The position numbers and the translations under genes were made by a program. This document shows positions 36,059-49,900 of a stretch of 64,000 nucleotides of DNA, in pieces. Source of the stretch: Phoronis australis (lineage: Eukaryota; Phoronida; Phoronidae); the NCBI GenBank assembly GCA_002633005.1, contig NMRA01000009.1, positions 1,147,661-1,211,660 on the forward strand, written 5' to 3'. Each line of letters begins with the position of its first letter. Within the stretch, counting starts at the first letter, position 1. Below the pieces are notes generated by a model. The model had not been told where the DNA came from, did no database searches, and saw only the letters and a list, made by a program, of their open reading frames with translations.

Positions 36059-37924
36059 TCTTAACTGGGCAAATGCAGTGCTGCTTGAATTTTTAAAACA
36101 AAATTTCTTCACCTTGTTCCCACTGCCATGCAGTCATGGCATATGTCATCAGAGCTTTCTCATTAAGTCACTGTATGAAACTGTAAAAACAGGTAAATGA
36201 AAGTGGTAATAAATACGCATTCCATTGTAGAAACTACATTTCGATTTACGTAGAACATGTATTATACCTCTATAAAATTGGTCAAATGAGAAATCATTTG
36301 AGGTCCTCCTCAAAGTCATGCTTGGCAAATGAAAAAACAAATCCAGCATGTAGCTAGATTCTGGTCTCAAGCAATCCAACAAATAGTCAGTTCACTTCCA
36401 AGCCCAAAAAAAACACTATTTGGACTGAGAGTCTACGTGACCTAAATAAAAATGTTATTTCAAAACAGAACAAATTTACAGCCTTTGCACGTTAAACGAT
36501 ATCTCTCAAAGCAATCGCTCTTCCACTTTAGCAACGCCATCATTATAAACACAGAGCAACAACGGATGCATTAGGAGCTCCGTCCAGCATCTTGTACATC
36601 GTCAATAGATCTGTACAATTATTGCTAAGATCAAGAGGCCCGTTTATCACATAATCTGATATAAGGTCCTACTGTGACTGGTAGAGTAATTACCTCATTA
36701 GCAATGGCTTCACGACAACACTGGATAAAGTAAATTCACATATTGTGAATTCCTTATAAAAAGTCAGGATACTTTTTGACCGAAGAAATACAATCAAGAT
36801 ATGCGCTAGGTTTAGGTCCTCATAGATGAATCATTTGTCAATACTAATAACTCTTTGTACCATAGTAGATAATTGGCCCGCAAGCAATGATGCTAAACAA
36901 TAGACCATGCTTAAGAATGGACTGGATTGACTGGACTAGACCCAATTTAGAAATTGCTTTTGTTTCATGCTCAATAGATGGAGTTGTAGTCATATGTTGA
37001 TAGTTACCAACGAAGAAAGGTGTAGATTATGAATCTTAATTGTGTCTCTATTTCTACTGATTGTGAAACCACTGTAATCTGGAGTTGAAGCCAAACGGGA
37101 GGTTTTTGTATAATGAATATGAATGCCACCAGCCATTTGCACATGATCCTGGTAATTTTTAGGTCAAGTTACGTGCACCTTATTGTCCATGGTACATTAG
37201 GCTATACGCTCAGTGTTAGAAGATTGTTATGCAGCATGTGCTCGGAGTATAATAGGATTCTGTTGAGATGAATATAGTACCTACGAATTCTACGTCACTT
37301 CACGTTCCCAAACAACTTATTGTGATCACGGCAAAATGTCCAAAATCAAAAAGTATGAAGTGTGAGTGTATGGNCCCAATTTCAGATTTAAAAGTTGTAC
37401 CTGCAATCCTATTAAAACATCAAAAGCACTCAGCTAGTTCAGGATGGGTATCTTGTCTATAGACACGTATTTCACTGTTTGTAAATTGCGGCGCTGCTTG
37501 GTTATTCGGCGTTGGCCAGTGCCAGTGGACGTGCCAAGAATTGCCCTAGAGAAGCCAATACTCAGGAACATGGATCTTCAATGGTCATATGTGTGCATGG
37601 TGCATATCTGCAGCACGGAAACACACCAGTGTACAAATGATGGACACTAATCACCCGAAGTTGAATTCGAATTGCACTTGCGTCTTCATGAGAGCTTGAA
37701 GGACTTGTGGCCGCGAACCAAAACATGTTACTCTGCAATTTACACTTTGTCTATTTATTTACCATAAAAATGCAAAAGTTTCCTAACAGAGTCAAGTATT
37801 CAACAAATTGTATGGTTTGTGCTAAATAAATATCGTAACTTCTTAATTTATTAATACCATTATCGGTAATAATCGAGTTGAACATCCGTTTTGCTAAAGC
37901 AACTATTGTCTGGTCTCACCAAGA
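36059..37924. promoter_or_regulatory. Divergent intergenic region between AOPEP and PLAA
   Basis: The two start codons are 1.87 kb apart on opposite strands, so both promoters should lie here. No TATA box or CpG-rich block stands out. The interval holds short frames without recognisable products and the single N at 37374. The assignment is positional inference. Confidence 0.4.
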
Positions 37925-40900
37925 ATGGAAGGCAATTTCAAGCTACGGTGTATTTTAGTTGGTCACGAAAAAGATGTTCGTGCTGTTTCTGTTGCCGGTT
38001 TTCCTGCCGGCTCCTTTATTTCTGGATCTAGAGATATCACCGCACGTATTTGGATACCTAATGAGTGAGTGATTTTTTATCCTAAAGTATGATGGCTGCC
38101 CGGTGAACTTCAATGAAAACGCCGTAGCTTACACTGCACTCAGTTCATTGTTCGGTTTCCAAGAAATTACCGTTGAAAAGCACAACACCTTCTCAAGGAA
38201 GAGAAGTGCTTAAGTTTTATTTTCTGCGAACTTTTAACTATTGATTGAGTGTGAAATTATGTGCATGCATCATCCAGGGCCCTCTGACGATGCCTCAATT
38301 TTGGGGCCGAATATAGGTTCACCCGTCCACCTAGGCAATGACCATCGCTTCTGTTGGCCCGAACCAGAGGCGATGCAGCTCCTATAGGCGCTCTGTACAC
38401 CGGAAGCTTTTCGGCGAATTATGCCTCGCACCGACTAAACCATCAAAGTCACGTTGTTATAAATACTTTTTGCGCATAGAGGAACACCTTAGGAGGTTGT
38501 CGATGTGTTTAATTCCTTCCAACTCGAACAAATACTCCCGTTATCAAACTTTTTCTTTGAGCAGTCCCTATTTCAGTTCCCAAAATCATGAACTCAACAT
38601 TTCACTTGGCGCATGCCAAAAGATTCTTTTAACCAGGCCGAAGGTCAGATGTTGCGGTCCTACCGGCGAACTTTGAAAGCTGAAGTTCCCGCCCTTTGCG
38701 TAAGTGCTGCCGGGAACCAGCCGTGCATTTGCCGTGTTGTTAAACATTAAAATGTCAAATATGTGCACAAAGACTATTAAATGTCATATCAACAGCATTT
38801 ATTTTTATCAAATACAAACAACAATTCATTGAAATACAATCAGTTTCAAGTAACGCCAATTAAAGACAAGTATAAGTAGTGGCATTTTGGAAACGAACAT
38901 TTGACTGACAAGACCGCAATGGCTCACCTTTAGCCTATTTAAAGATTGAGGTCATGAAGTCACATCACCTAGCGAGCGGGGTAAAAATTGGAGCGTGCGC
39001 AGTATAAAAATGGTGAGTTCACGATTTTGGGAACTGAAATAGGGACTGCTCGAAGAAAAAGTTTGATAATGGGAGTATTTGTTGGAGTTGGAAGGAATTA
39101 AACACACCGACAACCCCCTAAGATGTTCCTCTATGCGCAAAAGGTATTTATAACAACGTGACTTTGATGGTTTAGTCGGTGCGAGGAATAATTCGCCGAA
39201 AAGCTTCCGGCGTACAGAGCGCCTACAGGAGCTGCATCGCCTCTGGTTCGGGCCAACAGAGGCGATGGTCATTGCCTACCGTCCACCTAGCCTGTATATA
39301 ATATACAGCTTTGCACCGATGTGGGTAAAAAAGTAGTATGATAAAATCTGACACAAAATTAGTGTCATTAAAAACTACAGTCATCCTTGAGTAAACAAAA
39401 TTATTTATCAGTGTTGGAAAAATGGCGTTCTATCGTTATTCTGCTACTAAAGTTGTGGAGCTATCTTTAGCGACGGCTTTCGGCGCCATGAAATATTGCG
39501 TCACCTATTGGCCAGTTTCTTTCTTCGCCGATTCTTCAATCAACTGCTGCTCTTTCACGAGCTTGCATACACGTCACAACAAATTACTGGAACTGGTTTC
39601 ACTTCATTATGATTTTTTAGAATTCCAATACCGAAAAACTGAATTTCAGAACAAATTTTGCTTCTCCGAAGTTGTCGCGAAATTTTAGGAAATGGCGCGT
39701 GCGCGTGACACAAGCGTATTGTTTTCGAAACGACGACATACTTTTCATTGTTAGAAAAGGCGGAGAGTTACGCAAGAAAATGACGTTTATTGCATTGTTT
39801 TTCACTTAAACGGCTGTAACTGGCAAGATGAGTAGTGGTTGATTCCCAGATTTTGCATGCATCCCGTCCGGTCTTTAGCTTTACATTTTGATACAAGTTT
39901 CACGGCGCGGTGACGAGCAGAGCTACCCTGACTGCGTGCAATTTCGGAGTCTACGGAAGAAATACACACAGTGGTACCTAGCTGTATTTTGACGACAGTG
40001 TTAATACAGCTAGCTGGCTGGCTACCGTCTACCCTGTATTTTGTTTCTCAGTTTACTTTCAAAACAGGAAAGATGTGCTTTGAAATGTGGAAACAATGCT
40101 ATATTAATTTTAAGTCACGCTTGCAATATTGTGTCCGAAATGGTGACATATCACGTCCTACAAGCAGCTTCTTCTGCTCAAAACCTCGTTTAGTCACAAA
40201 CTTTCATTCTGTGCCACCACATGTTTAGAAAACGAGTCTTTCTTTGCAGTTTTGAGAACTAATTCTTGACCTTGATTAGTCTGTTCGAAATTTTCAGAGA
40301 GGCCAAGCTGGCTCTCATAAACTGCGATTGATCTATTTTTTCCATGGTGTTATGCTGATCGCTACATCAGAGAGCAATGCTAAAGTCATGATTAATCAAT
40401 GCTATGGTACGATAATTTTCAAGATTCAACATGAAAATAGTCTTTCTGCTTCATTTTGGTTAAAGAATAAATTTATGACATAAATTTTTATGCAACTTAA
40501 TTTATTTAGAACTTATTCGCAAATAATGCTCTTTTAACATGACTTCAATTTTGTTTTAAAATAAACAGAATTTATTGCTAGGAAATTTTTAAGTTGATTT
40601 TTGAATTTCCTGTGGTAAACCAAGAAAATGGCCACCACAGAGGAATGCTACTGAACTTCTATGTTCATTTGAGTGAAGTTTTGCGTGGTCATGGATCTTC
40701 TGCGTTGCAGTCAAATCTACTCTTCCCAGGCAGTCAACACAGTATTGGCTCTGGAATTCTATTCATCAAATACTATTCTGAGGGTATCAGAATCTTTTTG
40801 TTGGTGAAATGTGTTATTCTTTTTGTCAACATGCTGTATTGTGACACTATTTTCATGGTTGCTGCCATCATTGGTTATTAGAAGGGATTTTTTGGGCGCT

Positions 40901-43900
40901 GACATGACTGTCAATAGCCCTCCCCCATCTGAAATTGTTCAGAGCTGGGTGAATTTTCTTTTTTTGAAAAAGTGAATAACTAAAAAGTACTCCACCACCG
41001 GTTTGATTTCCAAAAGGAACTCAGACTGGAATTAATTTTCTTTCTTTTTTGAGTTTTTAGATCATTAGCAAATCAGGATATTTTTTTGATTGCTAGTATT
41101 GGTGTGCCCTAACTGTTGAGCTGCAGCCTCCCAATCAAAAATAAAATTCCACTGCGCCACTTTCTTGGGTCCTTGAGTAAGGTTTCTCCACAATTCACTT
41201 TGCATGGCTTGTATTAATTTTACATCGTTTTAACCTGTTTTTTATTGCTTGTAAAGTTATATTTTAAGCCAATCATATATATGTTAAACTGGCATTTGTG
41301 AAGACTGTTAAGGATGCTTCAATCAGATTTTTGAAAGTGAAGGATAGGTTATATTAGTTAGCATATGGATTGTTCTTCTGCTGCGTTCCTAGCCATGCAG
41401 TTTTTATTCTTTAGTCTGGTCTTCTGGGCAAAGTCTTTGTTCATTGGAGGGACACTGGTGGATCCCACAATTGTTCTTGAAGCTCCACTGGACTGGGCTG
41501 TGTCTGGCACCTTTGGGTGTCAAATGTAAGACACTTCTGTATGATGTGGTTTGGTGTCTGACGGTCAGTGCCAAGTGGGCACTTATCTGTGTGAGAAATT
41601 TTCAGGCGATATAGATGAGAAAAGAGTTGATGGTGTCCAGTTCTCAGCCTGAAGATGGTGACGTGTTGTTTGTATAGTTGGTAGATATTGTCTTCTTCAG
41701 GTAGCTTTTGAAGTTTCTTTTTGTAAATTTCAGATTCAATGCGGGCTTTACCGAAGGTCATGTTATGAGTGGTCATACAAGATTCGTCTCAAGTGTCTGT
41801 TACATGCCTCCATCTGACAAATATGTTCACGGCGTCATTGTTACAGGAAGTAGTGATTCAAACATTCTCGGCTTCACTCTTGAGTCACCTTTGCCTGTAT
41901 TTAAGCTGGAGGGACATTCCGACAATGGTGAGTCAACAGTGTAAGATTTTGACAACTTCAGCAAGGTCTCCAGTGGTTACTCAGTCAGTTAGAAAATACG
42001 CAATCCATAGTACAAAACTGGAATTAAAATATTATTTGGTGTTCACATATGTTTGAATCTTGGTTCGTTCAGATTCCTTAGTTTTTCATTGTCATTTGCA
42101 TAATAATGTAACCAAATGTTGGTTTGTTTGTATATGCTGCAGGTTATTTATGTATACAACAATTTTGAGGTGCATAGTCTATTACATCAACACCAGAGCA
42201 AATAAAATCATTGGGGCTGCATTAAAAACAGTAGTCAAAGTAATATTGTTTTTTCCATATTAAATAAAAAAGGTTATATCTCATGCAGGAATTTTGTCTA
42301 CCTTAATAAGTTTGATAGTCTTATCTGCACACCAACCAAAATAATATAACTTCTTCTGCAGCACAACAAACGTATCTAGTGTCGTATATTCCATGCACTG
42401 TTTATGCATAACATTTGTTTACAGTATGTGCATTAGCCTGTGGCAAGTTCGGTACTTTGCTCAGTGGTTCGTGGGACACCACTGCCAAAGTATGGGTTGG
42501 AGGGAAGGAAGTGATGTCCTTGAATGGTCACAGTCTAGCAGTGTGGGCTGTAGCAATGATGCCAGAAGGTGGACGTATGCTCACTGCGTCTGCAGACAAA
42601 ACTGTAAAAATGTGGAAAGCAGGAAAACTGGAAAAAACATTCACAGGTAGATGAATCGTGGTGTCTTGTTTTGTGCAATAATTTTTAAACTTATAATATT
42701 TATCTTGAAATTTTTGAAGACTTGACAGACCTTAGTGAGAAATGCCTGAATATGTAATTTAGTCATTTATGGATTTCTGTAGTTATATTCTGTGCTATTA
42801 CTGATTTGAGCTGGCTAGTTATTGATTGAATTCTCCTCTTTCTTGGAGCTAGAGAAGTACATTGCATGACTGCATACTATTCAAAAAGTCAGGTATTCCT
42901 GGTTTTATTAATAACGTAATAATAATACTTTGTGCATTCAGCACCGATATTTACCTTTTATGCGTCCACAGTACATATTGCCACATCTCTGTTTGACCAT
43001 CCAGTGTCTGGCGTCTTCTACTGTATTGCTTAAGCCCCTTGCAGGATTTTGATGAGACTTGGCAGATGTGTTCAATTGTGACACTGGTGGCGACTAGGAG
43101 ATGAGGGGTATTTTCCCCTCACCTAAAAATCCCCTCAGGTATTTTTCCTCCTCAGGTGAGCAAGGGGGCTGGACTTGTACATTTGTCTGTGACGAAACTG
43201 GACAAGTGCTTGACTTGTGTGTTGCATTAAAAGAATGAAAGTGTTGCTGTGGTGCATCGTGACTGGCCTGGTGTATCATGACTGGCCTATTGCATGTGAC
43301 AGTGAATGTATGGGAATAGATGACAATGATGACAGCAAAAACAATGACGTCTTTGGGAGTTTGATAAATGCCAAAAAATATTTCTGTTTGTGTCACTTAT
43401 ACAAGCATCAAAATGTCCTGTCCAATTTTTTTTTTTCTTCCTGTTAGGTCATGCTGACTGCGTACGAGGTCTGGCTGTGTTGAATGCTACGGACTTCCTG
43501 TCCTGTTCGAATGACGCCACTATACGTCGCTGGACCATCATCACTGGTCAGTGCGTTCAAACATTTCATGGACACACCAACTTTGTGTACAGTATATCTG
43601 TGATGCCTGATGGTAGCTTTGTCACCTCAGGGGAGGATAGGACAGTCCGTGTGTGGCAAGATGGACAGTGCAGTCAAACCATCAGCCATCCAACACAGAG
43701 TATTTGGTCTGTGTGTTGCATGGACAATGGAGATATTGTCACTGGAGCAAGGTATGGGTCACTCTGTGTGTTGTACAATGTAGGCATTGAAACACTCTAC
43801 TATGTGCTGTACAATGTAGGTATAGAAACACTCTACTGTGTGCTGTACAATGTAGGTATTGAAACACTCTACTGTGTGTTGAACAGTGTAGGTAATGACA

Positions 43901-46900
43901 CACTTTAGAGTATGATTCTTTTAAGCTCATTTTTTCTTTTTACATTAACTGATATCAAGAGACATTACTTGTAAGCCTCTCAAACCAATAGCGTTGATGT
44001 CAAAGGGACTAGGTCATAAGCATGAATTTGTGAAGCATTTTTTGACTTGTAAATGCTGTAGATGTGCTTTAGAACTAAAGACTATTACGTAACAGACGTA
44101 AGCCCGCAGACAGTTGGTGCCAAACACTTATTCTAGGGTCAATGTTCCCCGCTGTGTTTGCTGATCTTCTATAGCATAGCCTTGTTACTTAGGCTCCTTT
44201 ATGCAAGAACATGCCTAGACCTCAAATACCTGGTTGCCAGTTGGCTGACTAAGAAAATGAAATCGCCTAGCCCAAATTTAAGATGCCCAGTTTTTTAATT
44301 AGCGTGCTTCTGAGAACTGGTTACATGTTGACACAGCGGGCGAAGTTGCTGTCAAAGGTTGATGAAATATTGTTTCTTTATTGGGCAGATGTCGCCAGGT
44401 TTCTTTCTTGTCTTGTGAGTTTGCTTTTCACACGCAGGGAGATTCTTCACCACACTGACGATACATTGATCATGATCTATAGGTTTTAAAAATTGCGATG
44501 AAAGATGGGTTTTCAAAATATAAACTTGTTGCACAGAACGAATGGTTCGTGGCTATCAGAAGATTTGGAATGTGCCATTTGAACATGACTGCACTGAGAA
44601 CTCACTTATTTGGATGCCAAGTTACTGAATCAGACACATCAGTAAACACGACTCAAATTTTAGTTTCCATGCCTTTACCGTTATGAAAATAACCAAAACA
44701 AAGGTATTTCAGAAACCTGGCCAAGTGGCTTAGTGTATCCGTCATGTTTAACTACAAAAGTCTACTCTGCAATGTGTACTTCAAGCAGTGCAATAGGCAA
44801 TGGTTTAACTCCACTTCAAAGAGGTTAAATTTGGCAGTGAATTAGTGGCTTCTGGAAATCCCGATTAGGAAGTGCAAGCTCTTTCCCTTCATTTGAGCGA
44901 GGCCGCTGGTTCTGATAAGTATGGGAACTCCATGTGCCTGACTTGCACTCTCATGTTGGATTAGGCTACTATTGGTCAGGGATAAGTTCTCATGGTCAAG
45001 TTTGTGCTGAGTCAATTGTAGTGTTTACTTTGTTACTTTTATCTGCTTGTTTCTTGACCCCTGCGTATGGGTAGCATGACCTGTTGTACACTAATTTTCA
45101 TAGGATGTATGGACTGTGCATTCTTGACTTTAAACTTGTCCTGCACTCTATCATGCACTTGGAGAGTAATGCTCGAAATGCTTGTTTTTTAATACAATTT
45201 GTTGATACTTTACTCTGAGTTTATACAATTTTTCTTGGTTTTTATTGTCAGTAATTGCTTTTAACATCTCAGTTTGTGCCAACTTTCTTGTGTCAATGCT
45301 TGCCTGTCTTGTTTCGGTGGTAATTGCTTACGTTAGACTATATGTTTACATAGTGATGCTGTAATCCGCGTTTTCACCCGTGATCCTTCGAGAATGGCCA
45401 GCGAAGATGAACAGGCTCAGTACAATGAACAGGTAGCTGCATCAGAGATCCCCCAGCAGGTGGGGGACATCAAGATACAGGACCTGCCTGGACCTGAGGC
45501 ACTACTTCGGCCAGGTTAGTTACATGGTAGTTGACTGTGACCTTGACTTTTGTGGACCTGAAGTCATTTGGCTGCTGTCTATAAGGTGGGCCTGTCTGGA
45601 CTGGTGGTATTGTGAGTCACTTAGTAACCAACCATGAACTAGATTTATCTGGAAATGAGGCACTGCTCAGACATGGCAGTGATCTGTCCCAGGTAGTGTC
45701 CTTATGGCTTCTCTACATGCCTTTCAGTCAATGTTCAGTTTGCCTGATCATCTCACATTTGTAGTAGACCCTTTAGTCATGTCATGCCATGGGTGTGTTG
45801 TGGTCTTTTAGTCAAAATCGTTTTTAGTTCCTTCTTAGCTTACCATTTAAGTTTAATTTAAGAATGTAATTTGAAATGCTGTGCAGAGAGTGGTATAGAT
45901 TTTGTGTCTTGCAAAATGCAAAGTTATTGTTAGATTTGTTGCTGTGGTAGGTTTTGTTGTTATTGTGTTGAAAATGGTGTTAAAGCGGCATTACACCCAT
46001 GCTAGTCTTTCTTCTTAATCAGTTTAGAAATGATCTCTGGGTTCAGGATGAAATGACAGTTATTTCTTCAGAACAAACCGTGAGATTGGTCTGAAGAAAT
46101 AACCAACTCTCAGTTCTTTCTAAGCCTCGAAGTCACTTCCAATTCGACTAAGGAACAATTAGAGACCAATTTCATAAGAGCTGGGTCAAAAGGTGAATTT
46201 TTGAGGGAAATCAGATTTACAGCCAGTTTGTACATTTGAAGGTTACATTTTTAATGTCCCACGCAGTGCTAGTTATGTCAAGCTGATGTAACTTCGAGCT
46301 GGAATAAATCCAGTTAGCAGCGGCGAGTCTTCCCGTTGGAGCAATCTTTCGTCTCAATTTGAGCCGTGATTTTATAGTGTGCACGGTAAAAATTCTCCAG
46401 TTTGGGACAGTGATAAATTAATTATTTTGCTCAAGGTTGGAGCTTGTCCCAAATGCTAGAAATAGGCAATATAAGCCTTCCCAAATTCAAGAATCACAGG
46501 AAGGATGGCAAATTACCCACTCTGTAGATTGAAAACATAATCCAAAATTTGAGAAATATGGCGAATGCTAAAATCGCAATTGTCCAAAATTCCAGAGTCA
46601 AGAAATTTCAATCTTGTCATGTGGGAGTTTCCGTGTCCCAATTTCAAACATGATTTTCAAAGATGGCAATCTATGTGGCTTTAAATATAGTGTAGAGAAT
46701 GTTGACCAAGACCACAGCACATTACTATGTTTACGAAGACTGAAGTGTGCTGCTCAAACTATTTCTAGGTAAGACTGATGGCCAAGTGTTAACCATCCGT
46801 AACCTGAGTAAGGTGGAAGCACATCAGTGGAGTGGAGCTGAGAAAAAGTGGGTCAAAATGGGCGATGTTGTGGGATCTTCTGGGGGTTCACAGGCCACTT

Positions 46901-49900
46901 CTGGAAAGATGCTATATGAGGGGAAGGTGAGTACCTTAGGATACCCCTCCCCCCCGTGTTTATTGTCATTTGACTTTTTGTCCTGCCGATTGTATGCGCT
47001 GGAAATTTGTGGTACCTGTGATCAAATTTACCCTGACTTATACCTTTATTGCTTGGTTGTCACATAATGTGGACTTATGTATTTCGTTTACACTGAATAG
47101 AAAATCTGAGGTCTGGTTGTCTGACTGTGTTAAAAGTGAAAAGAATGTGTCTATGTTGAGGACTGGATGCTATTTGTTGACAATCAACAGGAAAAAATCC
47201 ATGATTTAATGATAGATTATCACCTGTTCACTGACTTATTCATATGTTTTTCCTATGGTGAGTGAAATCATAAATGCACCAATGTCATTTGCTTTGCTGC
47301 AGGAGTATGACTATGTGTTTGACATTGATGTGGAGGATGGAAAGCCTCCACTGAAACTGCCTTACAACCTGACTGAAGACCCTTGGTTCACTGCTCAGAC
47401 ATTCATTCACAAGAACAACCTGAGTCAGCTGTTCCTTGATCAGATAGCCAACTTCATCACTGAGAACACCAAGTCCGCAACACTGAATCAGGTGCCAGCC
47501 TCCGGGGCTGCTGATCCATTCACAGGTATGACAAAAATGTGTATGAACTTGACACTGCTGTAAACCCGCTCATGGTCAAACAAGAAATTTATATTGAGGC
47601 GTTTTACCGCACCGTTATAAAATTTGTCTCAACTTGTCCAGTAGTTGGAGTAGATGTGATTTCTGGGATCGTGAAGAAGTGATAGTATGTTATGCTCAGA
47701 ACACCAGGGCTTGGAATTTTCCTTTTAAGAGTATTTCCACTTTTTTAGTTTCGATTTCCTCTTTCTTGATTTCCAGTTTCCTCTTTTCGTCTCTTTTTTT
47801 ACCATTATTTGGACTTTATTCACGTAAAAACGTTCCTTGCAGTTAAATTTTACAACACAAAAATATTTCTATCACACAAGCCTAGTATTTATTTGTGGAA
47901 CTCTGCGTCACCTGAAAAATTTTTCTCTTTTTTGTCATTGGTCATTCCAAGCCCTGGTACACTGAATGTCTTGTCGATGTTAGTGATTGAGCTTGCTCTG
48001 TAGCAATATCAAGTGCCAGTTTTCCTATATTCTGAAGTCATTTGCATTCTGAGTATGGAGCAATTTAAGCAGTTTTATCGCTACTGCTGGTCTAATTCAA
48101 ACCTTTATTTTGCTCGAAGGCGGATTCATAACAGGTTTATGCTTAAAGTTGTGATCTCCTTACCCATGTTTTCTGTAACAACATGCCAATCAGGTTCATC
48201 ACGGATGTAAAACAAATGTTTCAGGAAAGCACAGATCACACACATCTGTCTTTTGTTATTCCAGCTTAAGACACTGTTAGTACAACATTTATGCGTCGCT
48301 TTCGTGGGTTAGTGCCTAGCTTAAAGCATTATAGCTAGAGAGTAAAGAAACAGCAACATAGCAACACAATCACTTATTTGTCCAGCATGCACTACTCCCT
48401 GCTGGAGATAATCATAACTACACATTGTTGATATCCAGCACAACTTCTGTGTAATTGCCATGGTTTGCACAACCTGGAAAAGCATTGGGAAGGCATTCTG
48501 GAAAAGTCATGGAATTCAGTTTCACATGGAAAAGTTTTTAAAATGGGAAAAACGCTTTAAATCACATGTAATTTGGCAATTCGCCAGTGTATAAATTTAT
48601 TATGTGCAGTTTTGAGAAAAATGTTGTGTCTATCATATGTTGCAAAAGTCGGTAAAAAAGTTGCATGTGTGCAACAATTTTCCGAAAGTTACAAGGGTGT
48701 CAATGTGCTTTGTGTTGATGAAAAACATGAAGTACATACGTCTTTTGGCCATACCAGCCTCCAATATTTAACTTTATGTTTTGTTGTACCCTACTATCAT
48801 GTATTAACTTAGAACATGAAAATACCACATTTTTGTCCTGTCCTAAAAACACTATTTTAAATGCTCAAATCATGTCTGTATGGTGTTGTCCACAGGTGGA
48901 AATCGTTACCAGCCTGGTGCAGGGGTACCCTTTCCCACTAATGCCAGTGCTGACGCCTCAGACCCCTTCACTGGTGCTGGCCGTTATGTTCCTGGGGCAG
49001 GCTCCTCTTTCCCTACCAACACAGCAGGTGGCAGTGACCCCCTGACTGGCTCTGGTCGCTATGTTCCCAGTTCAGGTAAGTCTTGTCTGGCTAACTCTGC
49101 ACCGAGGTCTGACTTCTGACCTCAAACTATGTAAGCCCACGCTATACTCTGGTCTCTGATTTCCCTGACTCTGGTCATTAGGAATATCTCTAGATAATAG
49201 GATTTATGTTTAGTTAACCCTGACTTCATGATTTTTTCCTATTAGTAAATCTACAGTTCAAGTTTGCAGTATGGAGCAGATCAGACATTAGTCTGTGACC
49301 AACTACCAAGCTCCGCCCATCTGACTCTCTCTGGATTTACTTTTTTCCTCAGAGCAGTTGTGTACACAATAAACTCAAACAAAGCTCTCACTACTGGCTC
49401 TGGACAATGCAGCTAGAAAAAAGCATGTGAGAAATCGGCAAATTGTAGCAAAATGTATATGACAAACACACTTAATCTCATTAAGACAGATGATTGGTGC
49501 CTGAAATGTGTTCAAGAATTAACCCAATGGAAAACTAAGTCTTGTCTTACAGCAACAGTTTAATTACTTTGGTGTTTTATTGTAATAGTCCAAAATTTTA
49601 ATGTATTGAATTAATAAACATAGCCATAGAAAACCAATCTTGCTTTCATTTTGCAGCAGCTGAGGTACCGAAGACCAACTCATTTTACCCCAAGACTACG
49701 GTCTTGACATTTGACTCTTGTAATTCAGCTGCTCTCTTAGGTAAGTCATAGTTTGTGGCTGTCTTTACTGATCACATAGTCTTTGATAATCTGGTCATAA
49801 AATGCAATATAAGACATATGTTTTATCAAAAGCTATATTTCTCCCTGTTTAGCTGGTTAAAAAACAAAAAGACCTTTTATTCTCATAAATGATGAGATTT

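Noticed and set aside
38338-38676. 112-codon plus frame and its 106-codon minus twin at 38952-39272
   Set aside because: They are the same sequence in the two inverted arms of the fold-back transposon and have no recognisable protein features.
43390-43908. Single 172-codon frame as a stand-alone gene
   Set aside because: It is PLAA exon 4 read through into the intron's 36 bp repeat and upstream intron sequence.
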